From NCBI RefSeq assembly GCF_008274655.1, contig NZ_VTRV01000004.1, positions 1 to 40,000 on the forward strand: DNA of 40,000 nucleotides, read 5' to 3'. Both the position numbers and the translations under genes were made by a program. The notes beneath the pieces are model-generated. The model had not been told where the DNA came from. It ran no database searches and was given only the letters and a program-made list of their open reading frames with translations. The stretch is from Cognatilysobacter lacus. GTDB taxonomy: Bacteria; Pseudomonadota; Gammaproteobacteria; Xanthomonadales; Xanthomonadaceae. This document shows positions 1-8,136 of the stretch, one piece after another (the stretch's first letter is position 1; every line of letters starts with the position of its first letter).

Positions 1-1860
1 CTGCTGCAGCTGCCGGCGCCGACCGCGGCGGCGATCGCGGTAACCGGCGTGTTGATCGCCGCGCTCTCGTGGCGGCGGCCACTGTCGAACGTGACCCGCG
101 CGCTGCTGGCGATAGCGATCGTCGCGGCCGTCAGCGCGCAGTTCGGCTTTAACTTCGGGCGCGACACCGGCTGCGCGTTGCTCGGCGCGATGCTCGCGCT
201 CAAACCCTCGGAAACCGTCAGCCTGCGGGACGCGCGCAGCCTGGTCGGATTCGCGCTGTTCGCGCCGTTCTCGACGTTCCTGCTCGACCAGGGTCCGACT
301 TCGTTGGCTCTCGGACTGATCGGCGCGACGCTCGCGCTCGGCGCGATGCACCGGTTCGCAGCCGCCGAAGGTGGCGCGCCCACCGCGGGGTTCGCCGCAC
401 CGCTGAAACAGTCGCTGCGCCTGCTCGTGGGTGGGATCCCGCTCGCGCTCGCGATCTTCTGGCTTTTCCCGCGCATCGCGTCGCCGATGTGGGGCGTGCC
501 CGGCCGCGCGCAGGCCAGGGTCGGCCTATCCGACACGATGTCACCCGGCGACTGGGTGGACCTGCTCGCCGACGACCGCGTCGCCGCGCGTGCGCGTTTC
601 GAAGGCGCCACGCCGCCCAAGTCGGCGATGTACTGGCGCGGCCCGGTGCTGTGGTCGTTCGACGGACGCACGTGGCGGCGGGGCGCAGGCGCCGACGCAA
701 CACCGCCGTCGATAGTTCCATCCCGCACGCGCTGGACGTACACGCTCGAGATCGAACCGACGGACCGCAGCCAGCTGGTGGCGCTCGACCTTCCGCTGGA
801 GATTCCCGCCGGCGCTACAGCGACCTCCGACTACTCGCTTCGCAGTGCGCGCGCATTGGCCGGCCTGACGCGCTGGCGCATGACGTCGTCTCCGCCCGCC
901 GCGTTCGGCGCTACGTTGAGCGCATCGCAACGGCGTCGCGCACTGCAACTGCCCGGGGGCTTCGACCCGCGCACCGTCGCGCTTGGACGCGAGCTGCGGA
1001 CGCGCCTGCACGACGACCGCGCGATCGTCACGTACGCCCTCGACTGGATCCATCGCGACTTCGCGTACTCGATCGCCGCGCCGCCGCTCGATCGCGATTC
1101 GATCGACGACTTCCTGTTCCGCACTCGCGTCGGCTACTGCGAGCACTTCGCGGGCGGCTTCACGATGCTGATGCGCAGCGCCGGCATCCCGACGCGCGTG
1201 GTCACCGGCTACGTGGGCGGTCAATGGAACCGCCTGGGCGGCTACTGGATGATCCGGCGCATGGACGCACATGCCTGGGCCGAAGTGTGGCTGCCCGGGC
1301 GCGGGTGGGTGCGCGTCGATCCCACCGCGGCGGTCGCGCCCGAACGCATCTACGACACGGTCGACGACCAGCTCCCCGACGGCGGCCTGTTCGAGACGCT
1401 GCAGGGCCCCCGCGGCATCAGTCAGGTCACCGACTGGCTGAAGCAGAACTGGAACGACATGGTGCTTGGCTTCAACGCCGACCGGCAGTCGCGGTTGCTG
1501 GCGCCGCTGGGCCTGCGCCGCATGGATCCGACGGAGCTGGCGATCGCGTTCGGTATTGCCGCGTCGCTCGCGCTGGGGCTGATGGTCTGGCTGGGAACCC
1601 GCGGCCCGCGCGAGCGCGATCCGGTGCTGCGCGCCTGGCATGCGCTCGATCGACGCTATGCCCGCTTGGGCCTTGGACGCGCGCCGCACGAACCAGCGAC
1701 TGTCTGGGCTGAACGGATCACGAAGGCGCGCGCGACCGGCGCGGCGCAGCTGCAGGATCTCGTCGCCCGATTCACGCAAGCGCGTTACGCTGCCAATGTC
1801 GCGGACGGGGCGTCCGTGCGTGGGCTGGTACGCGAGCTTCGTCGCCACCGCCCTTCCTGA
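1..1860 (+). CDS. TgpA-type transglutaminase-like membrane protein (5' partial)
   Basis: The reading frame is open to base 1, so the true start probably lies outside the window; 619 residues are visible. The N-terminal ~150 residues are hydrophobic helices of the DUF3488 type. A periplasmic transglutaminase-like domain follows, with the papain-like triad visible as Cys in GYCEHFAGG (visible residue 380), His in DAHAWAEVW (424) and Asp in RVDPTAAV (440). A further membrane helix lies near residues 515-535, and the C-terminal tail with its AWHALDRRYA stretch resembles DUF4129. The layout matches TgpA of Pseudomonas, an inner-membrane protein with a periplasmic catalytic domain whose substrate is not well defined. 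In relatives this gene follows a MoxR ATPase gene and a DUF58 gene; both would be outside this window. Confidence 0.88.
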   Translation: MLQLPAPTAAAIAVTGVLIAALSWRRPLSNVTRALLAIAIVAAVSAQFGFNFGRDTGCALLGAMLALKPSETVSLRDARSLVGFALFAPFSTFLLDQGPTSLALGLIGATLALGAMHRFAAAEGGAPTAGFAAPLKQSLRLLVGGIPLALAIFWLFPRIASPMWGVPGRAQARVGLSDTMSPGDWVDLLADDRVAARARFEGATPPKSAMYWRGPVLWSFDGRTWRRGAGADATPPSIVPSRTRWTYTLEIEPTDRSQLVALDLPLEIPAGATATSDYSLRSARALAGLTRWRMTSSPPAAFGATLSASQRRRALQLPGGFDPRTVALGRELRTRLHDDRAIVTYALDWIHRDFAYSIAAPPLDRDSIDDFLFRTRVGYCEHFAGGFTMLMRSAGIPTRVVTGYVGGQWNRLGGYWMIRRMDAHAWAEVWLPGRGWVRVDPTAAVAPERIYDTVDDQLPDGGLFETLQGPRGISQVTDWLKQNWNDMVLGFNADRQSRLLAPLGLRRMDPTELAIAFGIAASLALGLMVWLGTRGPRERDPVLRAWHALDRRYARLGLGRAPHEPATVWAERITKARATGAAQLQDLVARFTQARYAANVADGASVRGLVRELRRHRPS

Positions 1861-1895
1861 TCACGTGCTGGACGCGCTCCCGTCCGGAGGCCGCC

Positions 1896-2384
1896 ATGAA
1901 CCCGAGCAAGACCGTACTTGTCGTCGCCCTCGCCGCTGCGCTCGCTGCATGCGCGAGCGTGCCGCAGCCGCTGCAGGGCCAGTTCACACCGCTCACGCCG
2001 CGCGAAGCCGTTGAACGCGACAGCACAGGCGCCGTGGTGCGTTGGGGTGGCCGCATCGTTGAAGTCGAGCCGCAGCCCAATCGCACCTGCTTCCAGATGA
2101 TCTCGACCAAGCTCGACGTCTCCGGCCGCCCCTACTGGGCGAGCGACGACGTCGGCGGGCGTTTCATCGCGTGCCGAACAGGTTTCTACGACCCCGCGGT
2201 ATTCGAGAAGAACCGCGAGGTGACCTTTACCGGCCGCATTGAGGGCTACGAATCGCGTCGTATCGGGCAGTACGACTACCGGGTGCCGCGCGTCGCCGCC
2301 GACGTGGTCTACCTGTGGCCCGTTCGCGAACGCGTCGACGTGATCGAGCGTCCCGCCCCGTGGCCGTGGTGGGGTTGGTGGTGA
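1896..2384 (+). CDS. Slp family outer-membrane lipoprotein
   Basis: A 162-residue protein with a lipoprotein signal peptide: a Lys near the N-terminus, a hydrophobic Ala/Leu/Val run, and the lipobox LAAC with Cys19 as the lipidated residue. The body, with VVRWGGRIVEVEP near residue 46 and the AFVPGR-like region replaced by RFIACRTGFYDP, fits the Slp (starvation lipoprotein) family, whose members sit in the outer membrane and are linked to stress or stationary phase. The exact function is unknown. The C-terminus ends in an unusual tryptophan-rich tail, PWPWWGWW. A strong GGAGG ribosome site lies 7 bases before the ATG. The gene follows the TgpA-like gene by 35 bases and is closed by the hairpin at 2411-2438. 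Confidence 0.8.
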   Translation: MNPSKTVLVVALAAALAACASVPQPLQGQFTPLTPREAVERDSTGAVVRWGGRIVEVEPQPNRTCFQMISTKLDVSGRPYWASDDVGGRFIACRTGFYDPAVFEKNREVTFTGRIEGYESRRIGQYDYRVPRVAADVVYLWPVRERVDVIERPAPWPWWGWW

Positions 2385-2410
2385 TGCGCGACCGCTGACC
2401 GGTCCAATGG

Positions 2411-2438
2411 AAAAGCCCGCCGGAATGGCGGGCTTTTT
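2411..2438. terminator. Bidirectional intrinsic terminator
   Basis: An 11-bp inverted repeat AAAAGCCCGCC / GGCGGGCTTTT around the loop GGAAT, with T-rich flanks on both strands. It lies between the converging slp-like gene and HIT gene and can end both transcripts. Confidence 0.9.
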
Positions 2439-2463
2439 CTTGCGGCGCAGCGCGCGACGCCCG

Positions 2464-2823
2464 TCAGTGTCGTGCCCCGAAGCCCCCGAGTGCAGCGCCT
2501 GCGAGCAGGTGCAGGTGGAGCTGGAAAACCGTCTGCCCGGCATCGCGCCCGGAGTTGACCACCACGCGGTAGCCATCCCGTGCGAAGCCCTCTCGGCGCG
2601 CGTAGTCGGCCGCCGCGAGCATCAATCGGCCCAGCAATGCGGCGTGCTCGGGCCTGGCGGCATCGAGCGATGCAATCGGCGTCTTCGGCACGAACAGCAC
2701 GTGCACCGGCGCGGAAGGCGCGATGTCGCGGAAGGCGATCAGGTCGTCGTCCTCGAACACGATGTCCGCCGGTGTTTCGCGGCGGATGATCTTGCCGAAC
2801 AGCGTGGTGTCGGAGTCGCTCAT
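2464..2823 (-). CDS. HIT (histidine triad) family nucleotide-binding protein
   Basis: A 119-residue protein of the HINT branch of the HIT superfamily, which hydrolyses purine nucleoside phosphoramidates or acyl-adenylates. The family signature is visible: FGKIIRRETPADIVFEDD at the N-terminus, VHVLFVPK in the middle, and GQTVFQLHLHLLAG near the C-terminus. The canonical triad is His-x-His-x-His-x-x; here the first His position is Gln101, with His103 (the expected nucleophile) and His105 kept. The ATG at 2823 is chosen because homology begins there; the upstream part of the frame lies inside recR. It starts 7 bases after the recR stop codon, so it is probably the last gene of the dnaX-ybaB-recR-HIT transcript. 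Confidence 0.9.
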   Translation of the reverse strand: MSDSDTTLFGKIIRRETPADIVFEDDDLIAFRDIAPSAPVHVLFVPKTPIASLDAARPEHAALLGRLMLAAADYARREGFARDGYRVVVNSGRDAGQTVFQLHLHLLAGAALGGFGARH

Positions 2824-2830
2824 ACGCACC

Positions 2831-3427
2831 TCATTCGCGGATTTCAGAACGCGTGCCGAAGGAATGGGACAGCGTGCCGCGGTCGACGTATTCGAGTTCG
2901 CCGCCAAGCGGCACACCGTAGGCGAGGCGGCTCGGCGTCACGCCCTGCTGCCGCGCCAGTTGCGCAAGGTAATGCGCCGTCGCTTCGCCTTCCACGGTCG
3001 GGTTGGTGGCGATGATCAGCTCGCGCACCTCGCCTTCAGCCAGGCGCGCGCTCAGGCGGTCGAGGCCAAGTTCGCGCGGGCCAATGCCGTCGAGCGGCGA
3101 AAGCCGACCCTGCAGCACGTAGTAGAGCCCGCGGTAGCCGGTCGCCTGTTCGATGGCGAGGCGATCAGCGGGTGTTTCGACGACGCAGAGCTGATCGACA
3201 TCGCGCGACGCACTCGCGCAGACGTGGCAGACCTCGCTCTCGCTGAAGTCGCGGCAGCGCGCGCAATGACCGATGCGCACCACGGCCTCGGCCAATACCT
3301 GGGCGAGGTGCTGGCCGCCGGCGCGTTCGCGCTCGAGCACGTGGTACGCCATGCGCTGCGCCGACTTGCCGCCCACGCCCGGCAGCACGCGAAACGCTTC
3401 GATCAGTTGCTCCAGCAGCGTGCTCAT
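2831..3427 (-). CDS. recR: Recombination protein RecR
   Basis: A 198-residue protein, close to the E. coli length. RecR works with RecF and RecO to load RecA at gaps in single-stranded DNA. Visible domains in order: helix-hairpin-helix ([15 protein letters not shown], residues 13-27), a four-cysteine zinc site (Cys55, Cys58, Cys67, Cys70), and a Toprim domain starting at [14 protein letters not shown]. The start is the ATG at 3427 (MSTLLEQL), which has a GGCGGAG ribosome site; a start 15 bases upstream is less likely because the ribosome site would then be inside the reading frame. It lies 70 bases after ybaB in the conserved order dnaX-ybaB-recR. Confidence 0.97.
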   Translation of the reverse strand: MSTLLEQLIEAFRVLPGVGGKSAQRMAYHVLERERAGGQHLAQVLAEAVVRIGHCARCRDFSESEVCHVCASASRDVDQLCVVETPADRLAIEQATGYRGLYYVLQGRLSPLDGIGPRELGLDRLSARLAEGEVRELIIATNPTVEGEATAHYLAQLARQQGVTPSRLAYGVPLGGELEYVDRGTLSHSFGTRSEIRE

Positions 3428-3497
3428 GGGAACTCCGCCCACCTCGGCGAAGCATGCGGGCTCAACAAGGCACGCATCGACATGGCGCGCGCCTTGC

Positions 3498-3824
3498 TCA
3501 GAACAGGCCCGGCAGCTTCATGCCCGGAGGAATCGGCATGCCCGCCGTCGCCGACGACATGCGCGACTGCGATTCGGCATTGACCTTGTTCACGGCGTCG
3601 TTGAAGGCGGCGGCGATCAGGTCCTCGGCCATCTCGGGGTCACTCATCACGCTCGGGTCGATGCGCACCTTGCGGCACTCCATGCGCCCGGTGATCGTCA
3701 CGCTGACCATGCCCGCCCCGGCGTTGCCGGTGACTTCGATCTTGGCCAGGTCTTCCTGTGCCTTCTGCAGGTTTTCCTGCATCTTCTGCGCCTGCTGCAT
3801 CAGCTGGCCGATGTTTCCACGCAT
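3498..3824 (-). CDS. ybaB: YbaB/EbfC family nucleoid-associated protein
   Basis: A 108-residue protein of the YbaB/EbfC family. These small dimeric proteins bind DNA with little sequence specificity and are usually encoded between dnaX and recR, as here. The N-terminal helix ([19 protein letters not shown]) and the following [20 protein letters not shown] strand region are typical. The tail is Met/Pro/Gly-rich ([14 protein letters not shown]), a common feature of the family. The start is the ATG at 3824 (MRGNIGQ), where family homology begins; the longer open frame runs back into dnaX. It starts 35 bases after the dnaX stop. Confidence 0.95.
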   Translation of the reverse strand: MRGNIGQLMQQAQKMQENLQKAQEDLAKIEVTGNAGAGMVSVTITGRMECRKVRIDPSVMSDPEMAEDLIAAAFNDAVNKVNAESQSRMSSATAGMPIPPGMKLPGLF

Positions 3825-3859
3825 CGTCTGGACTCCTGGGTTTCGAAAAACGGTTGGCG

Positions 3860-5731
3860 TCAGCCTTCCAGCGGGCGCACGGATTCGGGAACGATTCGGG
3901 CGCCCTGCGCGACAAGCTTGCGCACGTCGGGGTGCTGTTCGAAATCGCGCTCGGCGGTCGTCTGCTTCGCGTCGCGCGCGCGTTCGAGATGGACGCGCAC
4001 CGAATCGACCGGACGCGCCGGCGCTTCGAACCGGATCTGCGGCGCACGCCCGAAGCGCGGCACCAGCGCATCGGTGAGCATCTTCACCATCGCCGGGCCC
4101 TTGAGGTGTTCGTCGGACGGCTCGATGGACAGCGACAGCACGCCGGCGCTGCAACCAACGAAGCCGACGTTTTCCGCGAGTATCCGCGCCGGGCCGCGCA
4201 GGTCGCAGGCGGCGACCCAGTCGCGCCAAGCGTCGGCGTCCGCGATGCCGCTATCAGCGGCGACAGTTTCGGTCGGCATTTCGTGCGGCCGCACGTTGCC
4301 GCCCGTCGTGACGAACGTTGACGCGACCTCCGGGGACGTGGGCGCGTCGAGTCGAGGCGCCGCCAGCGTTTCAGCGCCATGACTGCGCGCGACCTCCTCC
4401 AGTGCGACGCCCGTCGCACCCGGCTTTCCCGTGTGCACGTTGGATGCGACCGGCATCGCCGCCGGTTCGGAGGTTGCGGCTGGCGTCGACGACGTCAGTG
4501 ACGGCGTGGCGCGAGCCTGGGGATCCGCCGACGCGACCTCCACCTTGGCGCGCGAAAGCTCCGCACGTGCGGCAGCCGCTGCATCGCCGCGTTGACGCTG
4601 CGGTGCGGACGCGACCGGCCGCTCGCTGCGCACCGATGTGCCGTCGCTGCCGGCATCAGGCCGGAACGCCAGCATCCGCAGCATCACCATTTCAAATCCG
4701 GCGCGCGGGCCGGGCGCGAGCGGCAGGTCGCGGCGACCGTTGAGCGCCATCTGGTACCACAGCTGCACGAGCTCGGGCGCAAGCGCTTCGGCGAGCGCGT
4801 CGACCGCAAGACCCTCGACTTCCAGCACCGCGCCCGGCACCAGCTGCCGCACCTGCACGTGGTGCAGCGCTTCGGCGATCGCCTCGAGGACGTCGTCCCA
4901 ATCGGGGGAGAACTCGCCGAGGCGTTCGACTTCCGCCATCAGCGCTGCGCCGTCACCGGCGGCGAGCGTGTCGAGCAGCGCACCGACATGGCCGCGGTCG
5001 ACCGTGCCCAGCATCGTTGCTACCGCGGCATCGGTGAGCTGCGACGCCGTGTACGCGATCGCCTGGTCGAGCAGCGAAAGGCCGTCGCGCAGCGAACCAT
5101 CGGCCGCGCGCGCGAGCTGGCGGATCGCGCCGTCCTCGACCGGAATCTGCTCGGCTTCGAGGATCTTGCGCATCTGGCCGCGGATCTGCTCCTCGTCCAG
5201 ACGCTTGAGGTTGAACTGCAGGCAGCGCGACAGCACGGTCACCGGCAGCTTCTGCGGGTCGGTGGTGGCCAGCAGGAACTTCACGTGCCCGGGCGGCTCT
5301 TCCAGCGTCTTCAGCAGCGCGTTGAACGCCGACTTCGAAAGCATGTGCACTTCGTCGATCAGGTAGACCTTCACCCGCCCGCGCGACGGCATGTACTGCG
5401 CGTTGTCGATGACCTCGCGCACGTCGTCGACGCCCGTGTTGCTGGCGGCGTCGATCTCGAGCAGGTCGATGAAGCGGCCGGCGTCGATGTCGCGGCAGGA
5501 ATTGCACTCGCCGCAGGGGTCGGCCGACGTGCCGCGCTCGCAGTTGAGTGACTTGGCGAAGATGCGCGCAATCGTCGTCTTGCCGACGCCGCGGGTGCCG
5601 GTGAACAGGAAGGCGTGGTGCACGCGGCCGCTGTCCAGCGCGTTGGTCAGCGCCCGCACGACATGCTCCTGCCCGACCAGTTCGGCGAAGCGCTTCGGGC
5701 GCCATTTGCGGGCGAGGACAAGGTAGGACAT
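3860..5731 (-). CDS. dnaX: DNA polymerase III subunits gamma/tau (clamp loader)
   Basis: A 623-residue protein. DnaX is the ATPase motor of the clamp loader that places the beta sliding clamp on DNA, and the tau form also holds the replisome together. The N-terminus [15 protein letters not shown] is diagnostic. Walker A is GTRGVGKT (residues 45-52), and a zinc module has Cys64, Cys73, Cys76 and Cys79. The Walker B/sensor region [21 protein letters not shown] is intact. After about residue 370 comes a low-complexity Ala/Pro/Ser/Thr linker and then the tau C-terminal domain. The frame stays open upstream of 5731, but homology starts at this ATG. I see no A-rich slippery heptamer, so a shorter gamma form by frameshifting is not indicated. 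Confidence 0.97.
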   Translation of the reverse strand: MSYLVLARKWRPKRFAELVGQEHVVRALTNALDSGRVHHAFLFTGTRGVGKTTIARIFAKSLNCERGTSADPCGECNSCRDIDAGRFIDLLEIDAASNTGVDDVREVIDNAQYMPSRGRVKVYLIDEVHMLSKSAFNALLKTLEEPPGHVKFLLATTDPQKLPVTVLSRCLQFNLKRLDEEQIRGQMRKILEAEQIPVEDGAIRQLARAADGSLRDGLSLLDQAIAYTASQLTDAAVATMLGTVDRGHVGALLDTLAAGDGAALMAEVERLGEFSPDWDDVLEAIAEALHHVQVRQLVPGAVLEVEGLAVDALAEALAPELVQLWYQMALNGRRDLPLAPGPRAGFEMVMLRMLAFRPDAGSDGTSVRSERPVASAPQRQRGDAAAAARAELSRAKVEVASADPQARATPSLTSSTPAATSEPAAMPVASNVHTGKPGATGVALEEVARSHGAETLAAPRLDAPTSPEVASTFVTTGGNVRPHEMPTETVAADSGIADADAWRDWVAACDLRGPARILAENVGFVGCSAGVLSLSIEPSDEHLKGPAMVKMLTDALVPRFGRAPQIRFEAPARPVDSVRVHLERARDAKQTTAERDFEQHPDVRKLVAQGARIVPESVRPLEG

Positions 5732-5810
5732 TCGGTTCCGGCGGGTGCCGCCGGCGCGTCCGGCGAGGTGGAACGATTGTGCCAGAGCCTCGTCGCAGCC
5801 CGTGCGCGCC

Positions 5811-5840
5811 TTGTGGCTGCGGGCCGCCGCGGCGTAGAAT
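5811..5840 (+). promoter_or_regulatory. Putative sigma-70 promoter of tRNA-Ser(GGA)
   Basis: TTGTGG (5811-5816) and TAGAAT (5835-5840) are separated by 18 bases, ending 45 bases before the tRNA. The region after the -10 box is GC-rich, as is usual for stable RNA promoters under stringent control. Assigned by eye only. Confidence 0.6.
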
Positions 5841-5885
5841 CGGCGGCCCTGAAGACGGCCGGATGCCGGACTCGGGCCCAGGTGC

Positions 5886-5978
5886 GGAGAGGTGTCCGAG
5901 CGGTTGAAGGAGCACGCCTGGAAAGTGTGTAAGCGTCTAAACCGCGCTTCGGGGGTTCGAATCCCCCTCTCTCCGCCA
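5886..5978 (+). tRNA. tRNA-Ser (anticodon GGA)
   Basis: A class II tRNA with a long variable arm. The acceptor strands GGAGAGG and TCTCTCC pair with one terminal wobble, the discriminator is G, and CCA is encoded. The anticodon loop CTGGAAA gives GGA, which reads UCC and UCU. It lies between dnaX (divergent) and the SRP RNA (same strand, 42 bases on). Confidence 0.97.
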
Positions 5979-6020
5979 TATATCAACGCCGCAATACGGG
6001 CGTGTTCCACGCAAGTCTCT

Positions 6021-6130
6021 ATGGTGGCCCCGTCGGCCCCTCGCGACGCTAGGTCGAAAACTCCGCCAGGGCCGGAAGGCAGCAACGGTATCGATCGACG
6101 CGGGCGCCGAGGTCAGCCGGCGGGGCCATC
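6021..6130 (+). ncRNA. ffs: 4.5S signal recognition particle RNA
   Basis: The conserved apical region of bacterial SRP RNA is visible as GCCAGGGCCGGAAGGCAGCA (6065-6084), with the GGAA tetraloop and the asymmetric internal loop that binds Ffh. The ends pair: TGGCCCCG near 6024-6031 with CGGGGCCA at 6121-6128, closing a hairpin of about 110 bases. The RNA acts with Ffh to target inner-membrane proteins to FtsY and SecYEG. Exact ends are estimated from the pairing. No clear promoter separates it from the tRNA-Ser upstream, so the two may share a transcript. Confidence 0.9.
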
Positions 6131-6171
6131 GCCATTTCTGTCCCGCCTTGGGCAGCAGCCGCACGAAGCTG

Positions 6172-6192
6172 GCACCGGCGCGTGGCCGGTGC
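6172..6192 (+). terminator. Candidate terminator after SRP RNA
   Basis: An 8-bp stem GCACCGGC / GCCGGTGC with a five-base loop, followed within 7 bases by a short T run (CTTTTC). It lies 42 bases after the SRP RNA end. The T run is offset, so it is weak as an intrinsic terminator. Confidence 0.4.
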
Positions 6193-6271
6193 ACGTTCGC
6201 TTTTCGGCTGCGGCGCAACGGCCGCCGCATGTACGGATTCGCTTGGCGGGCAATCGCGGTTGCAGCGCGCC

Positions 6272-6553
6272 TCAGGCTGAGTACAGCGCCGAAAACGCAT
6301 CGAAATCCGACACGTCGAGCACGCCCGAGACGAAATGGTGCGGCACGCGCAGGCGCACGTCGACGCTCTCGTCGTCGTCGGGTTGCAGGTCGAGAAGCAT
6401 CTCGAAGTAGGCGCCGCTGTCGTCGACCTTGCGGCATTCGACGTAGGCGCCGAACGTCGCGCCGACGCGCAGCCATGGCGTGAGCACGGTCGCCAACTCG
6501 ATGCGGCCGGGTTCGTTGAGGAAGACGCGGATTCGGTGCCGGCGCTTGGACAT
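6272..6553 (-). CDS. Conserved-looking small protein of unknown function
   Basis: A 93-residue protein beginning MSKRRHRIRVFLNEPGR, with a basic N-terminus followed by an acidic, hydrophobic body (VDDSGAYFEMLLDL, DDDESVDVRLRV). I do not recognise a domain, signal peptide or membrane segment. The coding potential is supported by the amino-acid composition and by GC-rich third positions in this frame. The ATG at 6553 is preferred because the in-frame extension to 6631 encodes Pro/Arg/Ser-rich sequence unlike a protein; no strong ribosome site is visible at 6553. It stands alone, converging on the SRP RNA and lying 65 bases downstream of the MBL-fold gene. It could be the last gene of the kdkA-MBL transcript. 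Confidence 0.65.
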   Translation of the reverse strand: MSKRRHRIRVFLNEPGRIELATVLTPWLRVGATFGAYVECRKVDDSGAYFEMLLDLQPDDDESVDVRLRVPHHFVSGVLDVSDFDAFSALYSA

Positions 6554-6618
6554 GGGGAAGGGTCGGTAAGTCGGAAAGCTCGACGGTATCGCCTGGCGCG
6601 TGCGCGGTGTGCGAGGGC

Positions 6619-7383
6619 TCAGCCCGGCCACGGCTCGGCGCGATGAGCGGTCGGTTCCGTCAACGGGATCACGTCCCCTGCCCGCCCGACCCGGTACCCG
6701 CGCGCGGCCAGCGCTGCCCCGTCCGCAGCGCTTGCGTAGTGATAGAGCAGGCAGCGTTCGAGAAGCGCCGGCGGGTATTCGCGCTCGAGGTCGTCGATGC
6801 CACTGTGCGACGGGTTCCCGTGAAGGCCGCAGTCATGCGCGACCAGTTCACCCGCGTCGGCATGGCAGGCCAGCATTTCCGGGATGGGCCGCGTATCGCC
6901 GGTCCAGACCATGCTGCCTCGCAGGCGCAGGCCGAACGCGGTATCGGGCCAGTGATGGCGTGCCGCGAACGTGTCGAGCCGGATGCCGTCGTGCCAGAAA
7001 CCGTCGCCGACCGGCACCAGCCGGAACGCATCCCAGAAATTCGCACCGCCCTCGGCCAGCACGTTCGGATACGCACCTATGCGCTGGTGCAGCAGCGGCA
7101 CCAACGGTGCGGGGGCATACACGATCACTTCGCCGCGCCGCGTCGTATCGAAGTAAGTGTCGACGAACAGCCGCTCGAAACCGCCCACGTGATCCAGATG
7201 CGCATGCGTGATGAACAGCGCGCGCGGCGATTCGCCGTAGCACGCCTGGTAGTCGGTAAGCCCTTCCGCGCCGCAGTCGATCGTGAGCCACGGGCGGCCA
7301 TCGCGCTCGATCGTCGCCATTGCCGAGCCGAGCGCCACAGCGGACGCGTTGCCGACACCGTGCAACCGCAATGCCCAGCTCAT
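6619..7383 (-). CDS. MBL-fold metallohydrolase (RNase Z-like)
   Basis: A 254-residue metallo-beta-lactamase-fold protein. The first metal motif THAHLDH carries His60, His62, Asp64 and His65. Further likely ligands are His143 or His144 (RHHWPD), Asp163 (WTGDTRP), Asp184 (AHDCG) and His215 (LYHYAS). The overall pattern resembles the RNase Z / phosphodiesterase-like branch rather than glyoxalase II, but the substrate cannot be told from sequence. The ATG at 7383 overlaps the stop codon of kdkA (ATGA), so translation is probably coupled to the Kdo kinase. That pairing hints at a role linked to lipopolysaccharide or envelope metabolism, which is inference only. Confidence 0.85.
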   Translation of the reverse strand: MSWALRLHGVGNASAVALGSAMATIERDGRPWLTIDCGAEGLTDYQACYGESPRALFITHAHLDHVGGFERLFVDTYFDTTRRGEVIVYAPAPLVPLLHQRIGAYPNVLAEGGANFWDAFRLVPVGDGFWHDGIRLDTFAARHHWPDTAFGLRLRGSMVWTGDTRPIPEMLACHADAGELVAHDCGLHGNPSHSGIDDLEREYPPALLERCLLYHYASAADGAALAARGYRVGRAGDVIPLTEPTAHRAEPWPG

Positions 7384-8117
7384 CTGGCTTCCCACTCGGC
7401 GTCGTATGCCTGACGCAGACGCGTGAAATCTTCCTCGACCTCGCCGACGTCGCGCACGCCGCGGCGCTTCAGCAGCGAACGGTGCAGCCGGCTGAGGTTT
7501 CGCTCGCGCCAACCGTTGCCGAGGGTGCGGAACAGCCCGCGGTCAAGATCGATCACCCAGCCGTTGCCCGCCGCGTCGAACAGCAGGTTGTCGGCGTTGA
7601 GGTCGGCGTGATCCAGCCCGGCGCGGTGCATGCGCGCCACCAGCCGGCCTGCCTCGGCCCAGGGGGCACGTGGCTCCATGGCGCGTGCGGCGAGCGTGCT
7701 CACATCGTGCAGCCGTTCGACCAGGATCGCCGCGCGGTAGCGGATGCCGCGGCGTTCGTAGAACGCGGCGAGCGGCGTCGGCACGCTGATGCCGCGGCGC
7801 TGGGCCTCGCGCGTCAGGCGCAGTTCGGCAACGCTCCGGACGCTGGGTTCGCCCTGCCACAGATAGTCCGACCTGCTGACGCGGGCGACGAGGCCGCCAC
7901 GACGGTACTGTCGGAGCACGCAGCCGCCGAAGGGCGCATCGACGAACCACGCGGCACCGCGGCCGCCGGTTTCGACAGGCCTGGCCTGCGCGCCCCAGGT
8001 GTCGGGCGAAAACCATTCCGGTGCGGCTTGTGGGGCGCGCGTCGCGTCGAACACAATCGCGCCTCGGCCCTCGGGGCCGTCGAATTCGATCCGTGCTTCG
8101 GCCTGCGCGGGCGTCAT
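7380..8117 (-). CDS. kdkA: 3-deoxy-D-manno-octulosonic acid (Kdo) kinase
   Basis: A 245-residue kinase that phosphorylates the 4-position of Kdo in the lipopolysaccharide inner core, at the cytoplasmic face of the inner membrane. The protein-kinase-like fold shows the catalytic loop HADLNADN (residues 170-177, with Asp172 as likely base and Asn177 as metal ligand) and the metal-binding VIDLDRG (Asp190, Asp192). An RQYRRGG segment near residue 69 and LWQGEPSVRSVAELRL near 86-101 are typical of KdkA. The enzyme is characteristic of bacteria with a single phosphorylated Kdo, such as Haemophilus, Vibrio and xanthomonads. It is divergent from the GT9 glycosyltransferase (19 bases between starts) and overlaps the downstream MBL gene by four bases. 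Confidence 0.93.
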   Translation of the reverse strand: MTPAQAEARIEFDGPEGRGAIVFDATRAPQAAPEWFSPDTWGAQARPVETGGRGAAWFVDAPFGGCVLRQYRRGGLVARVSRSDYLWQGEPSVRSVAELRLTREAQRRGISVPTPLAAFYERRGIRYRAAILVERLHDVSTLAARAMEPRAPWAEAGRLVARMHRAGLDHADLNADNLLFDAAGNGWVIDLDRGLFRTLGNGWRERNLSRLHRSLLKRRGVRDVGEVEEDFTRLRQAYDAEWEAR

Positions 8118-8136
8118 GACCGGAGTCTAGCAGCGC

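Noticed and set aside
3860-5731. Programmed frameshift making a gamma form of DnaX
   Set aside because: The E. coli signal is an A-rich slippery heptamer. I found no run of six A/T bases in this gene, so there is no support.
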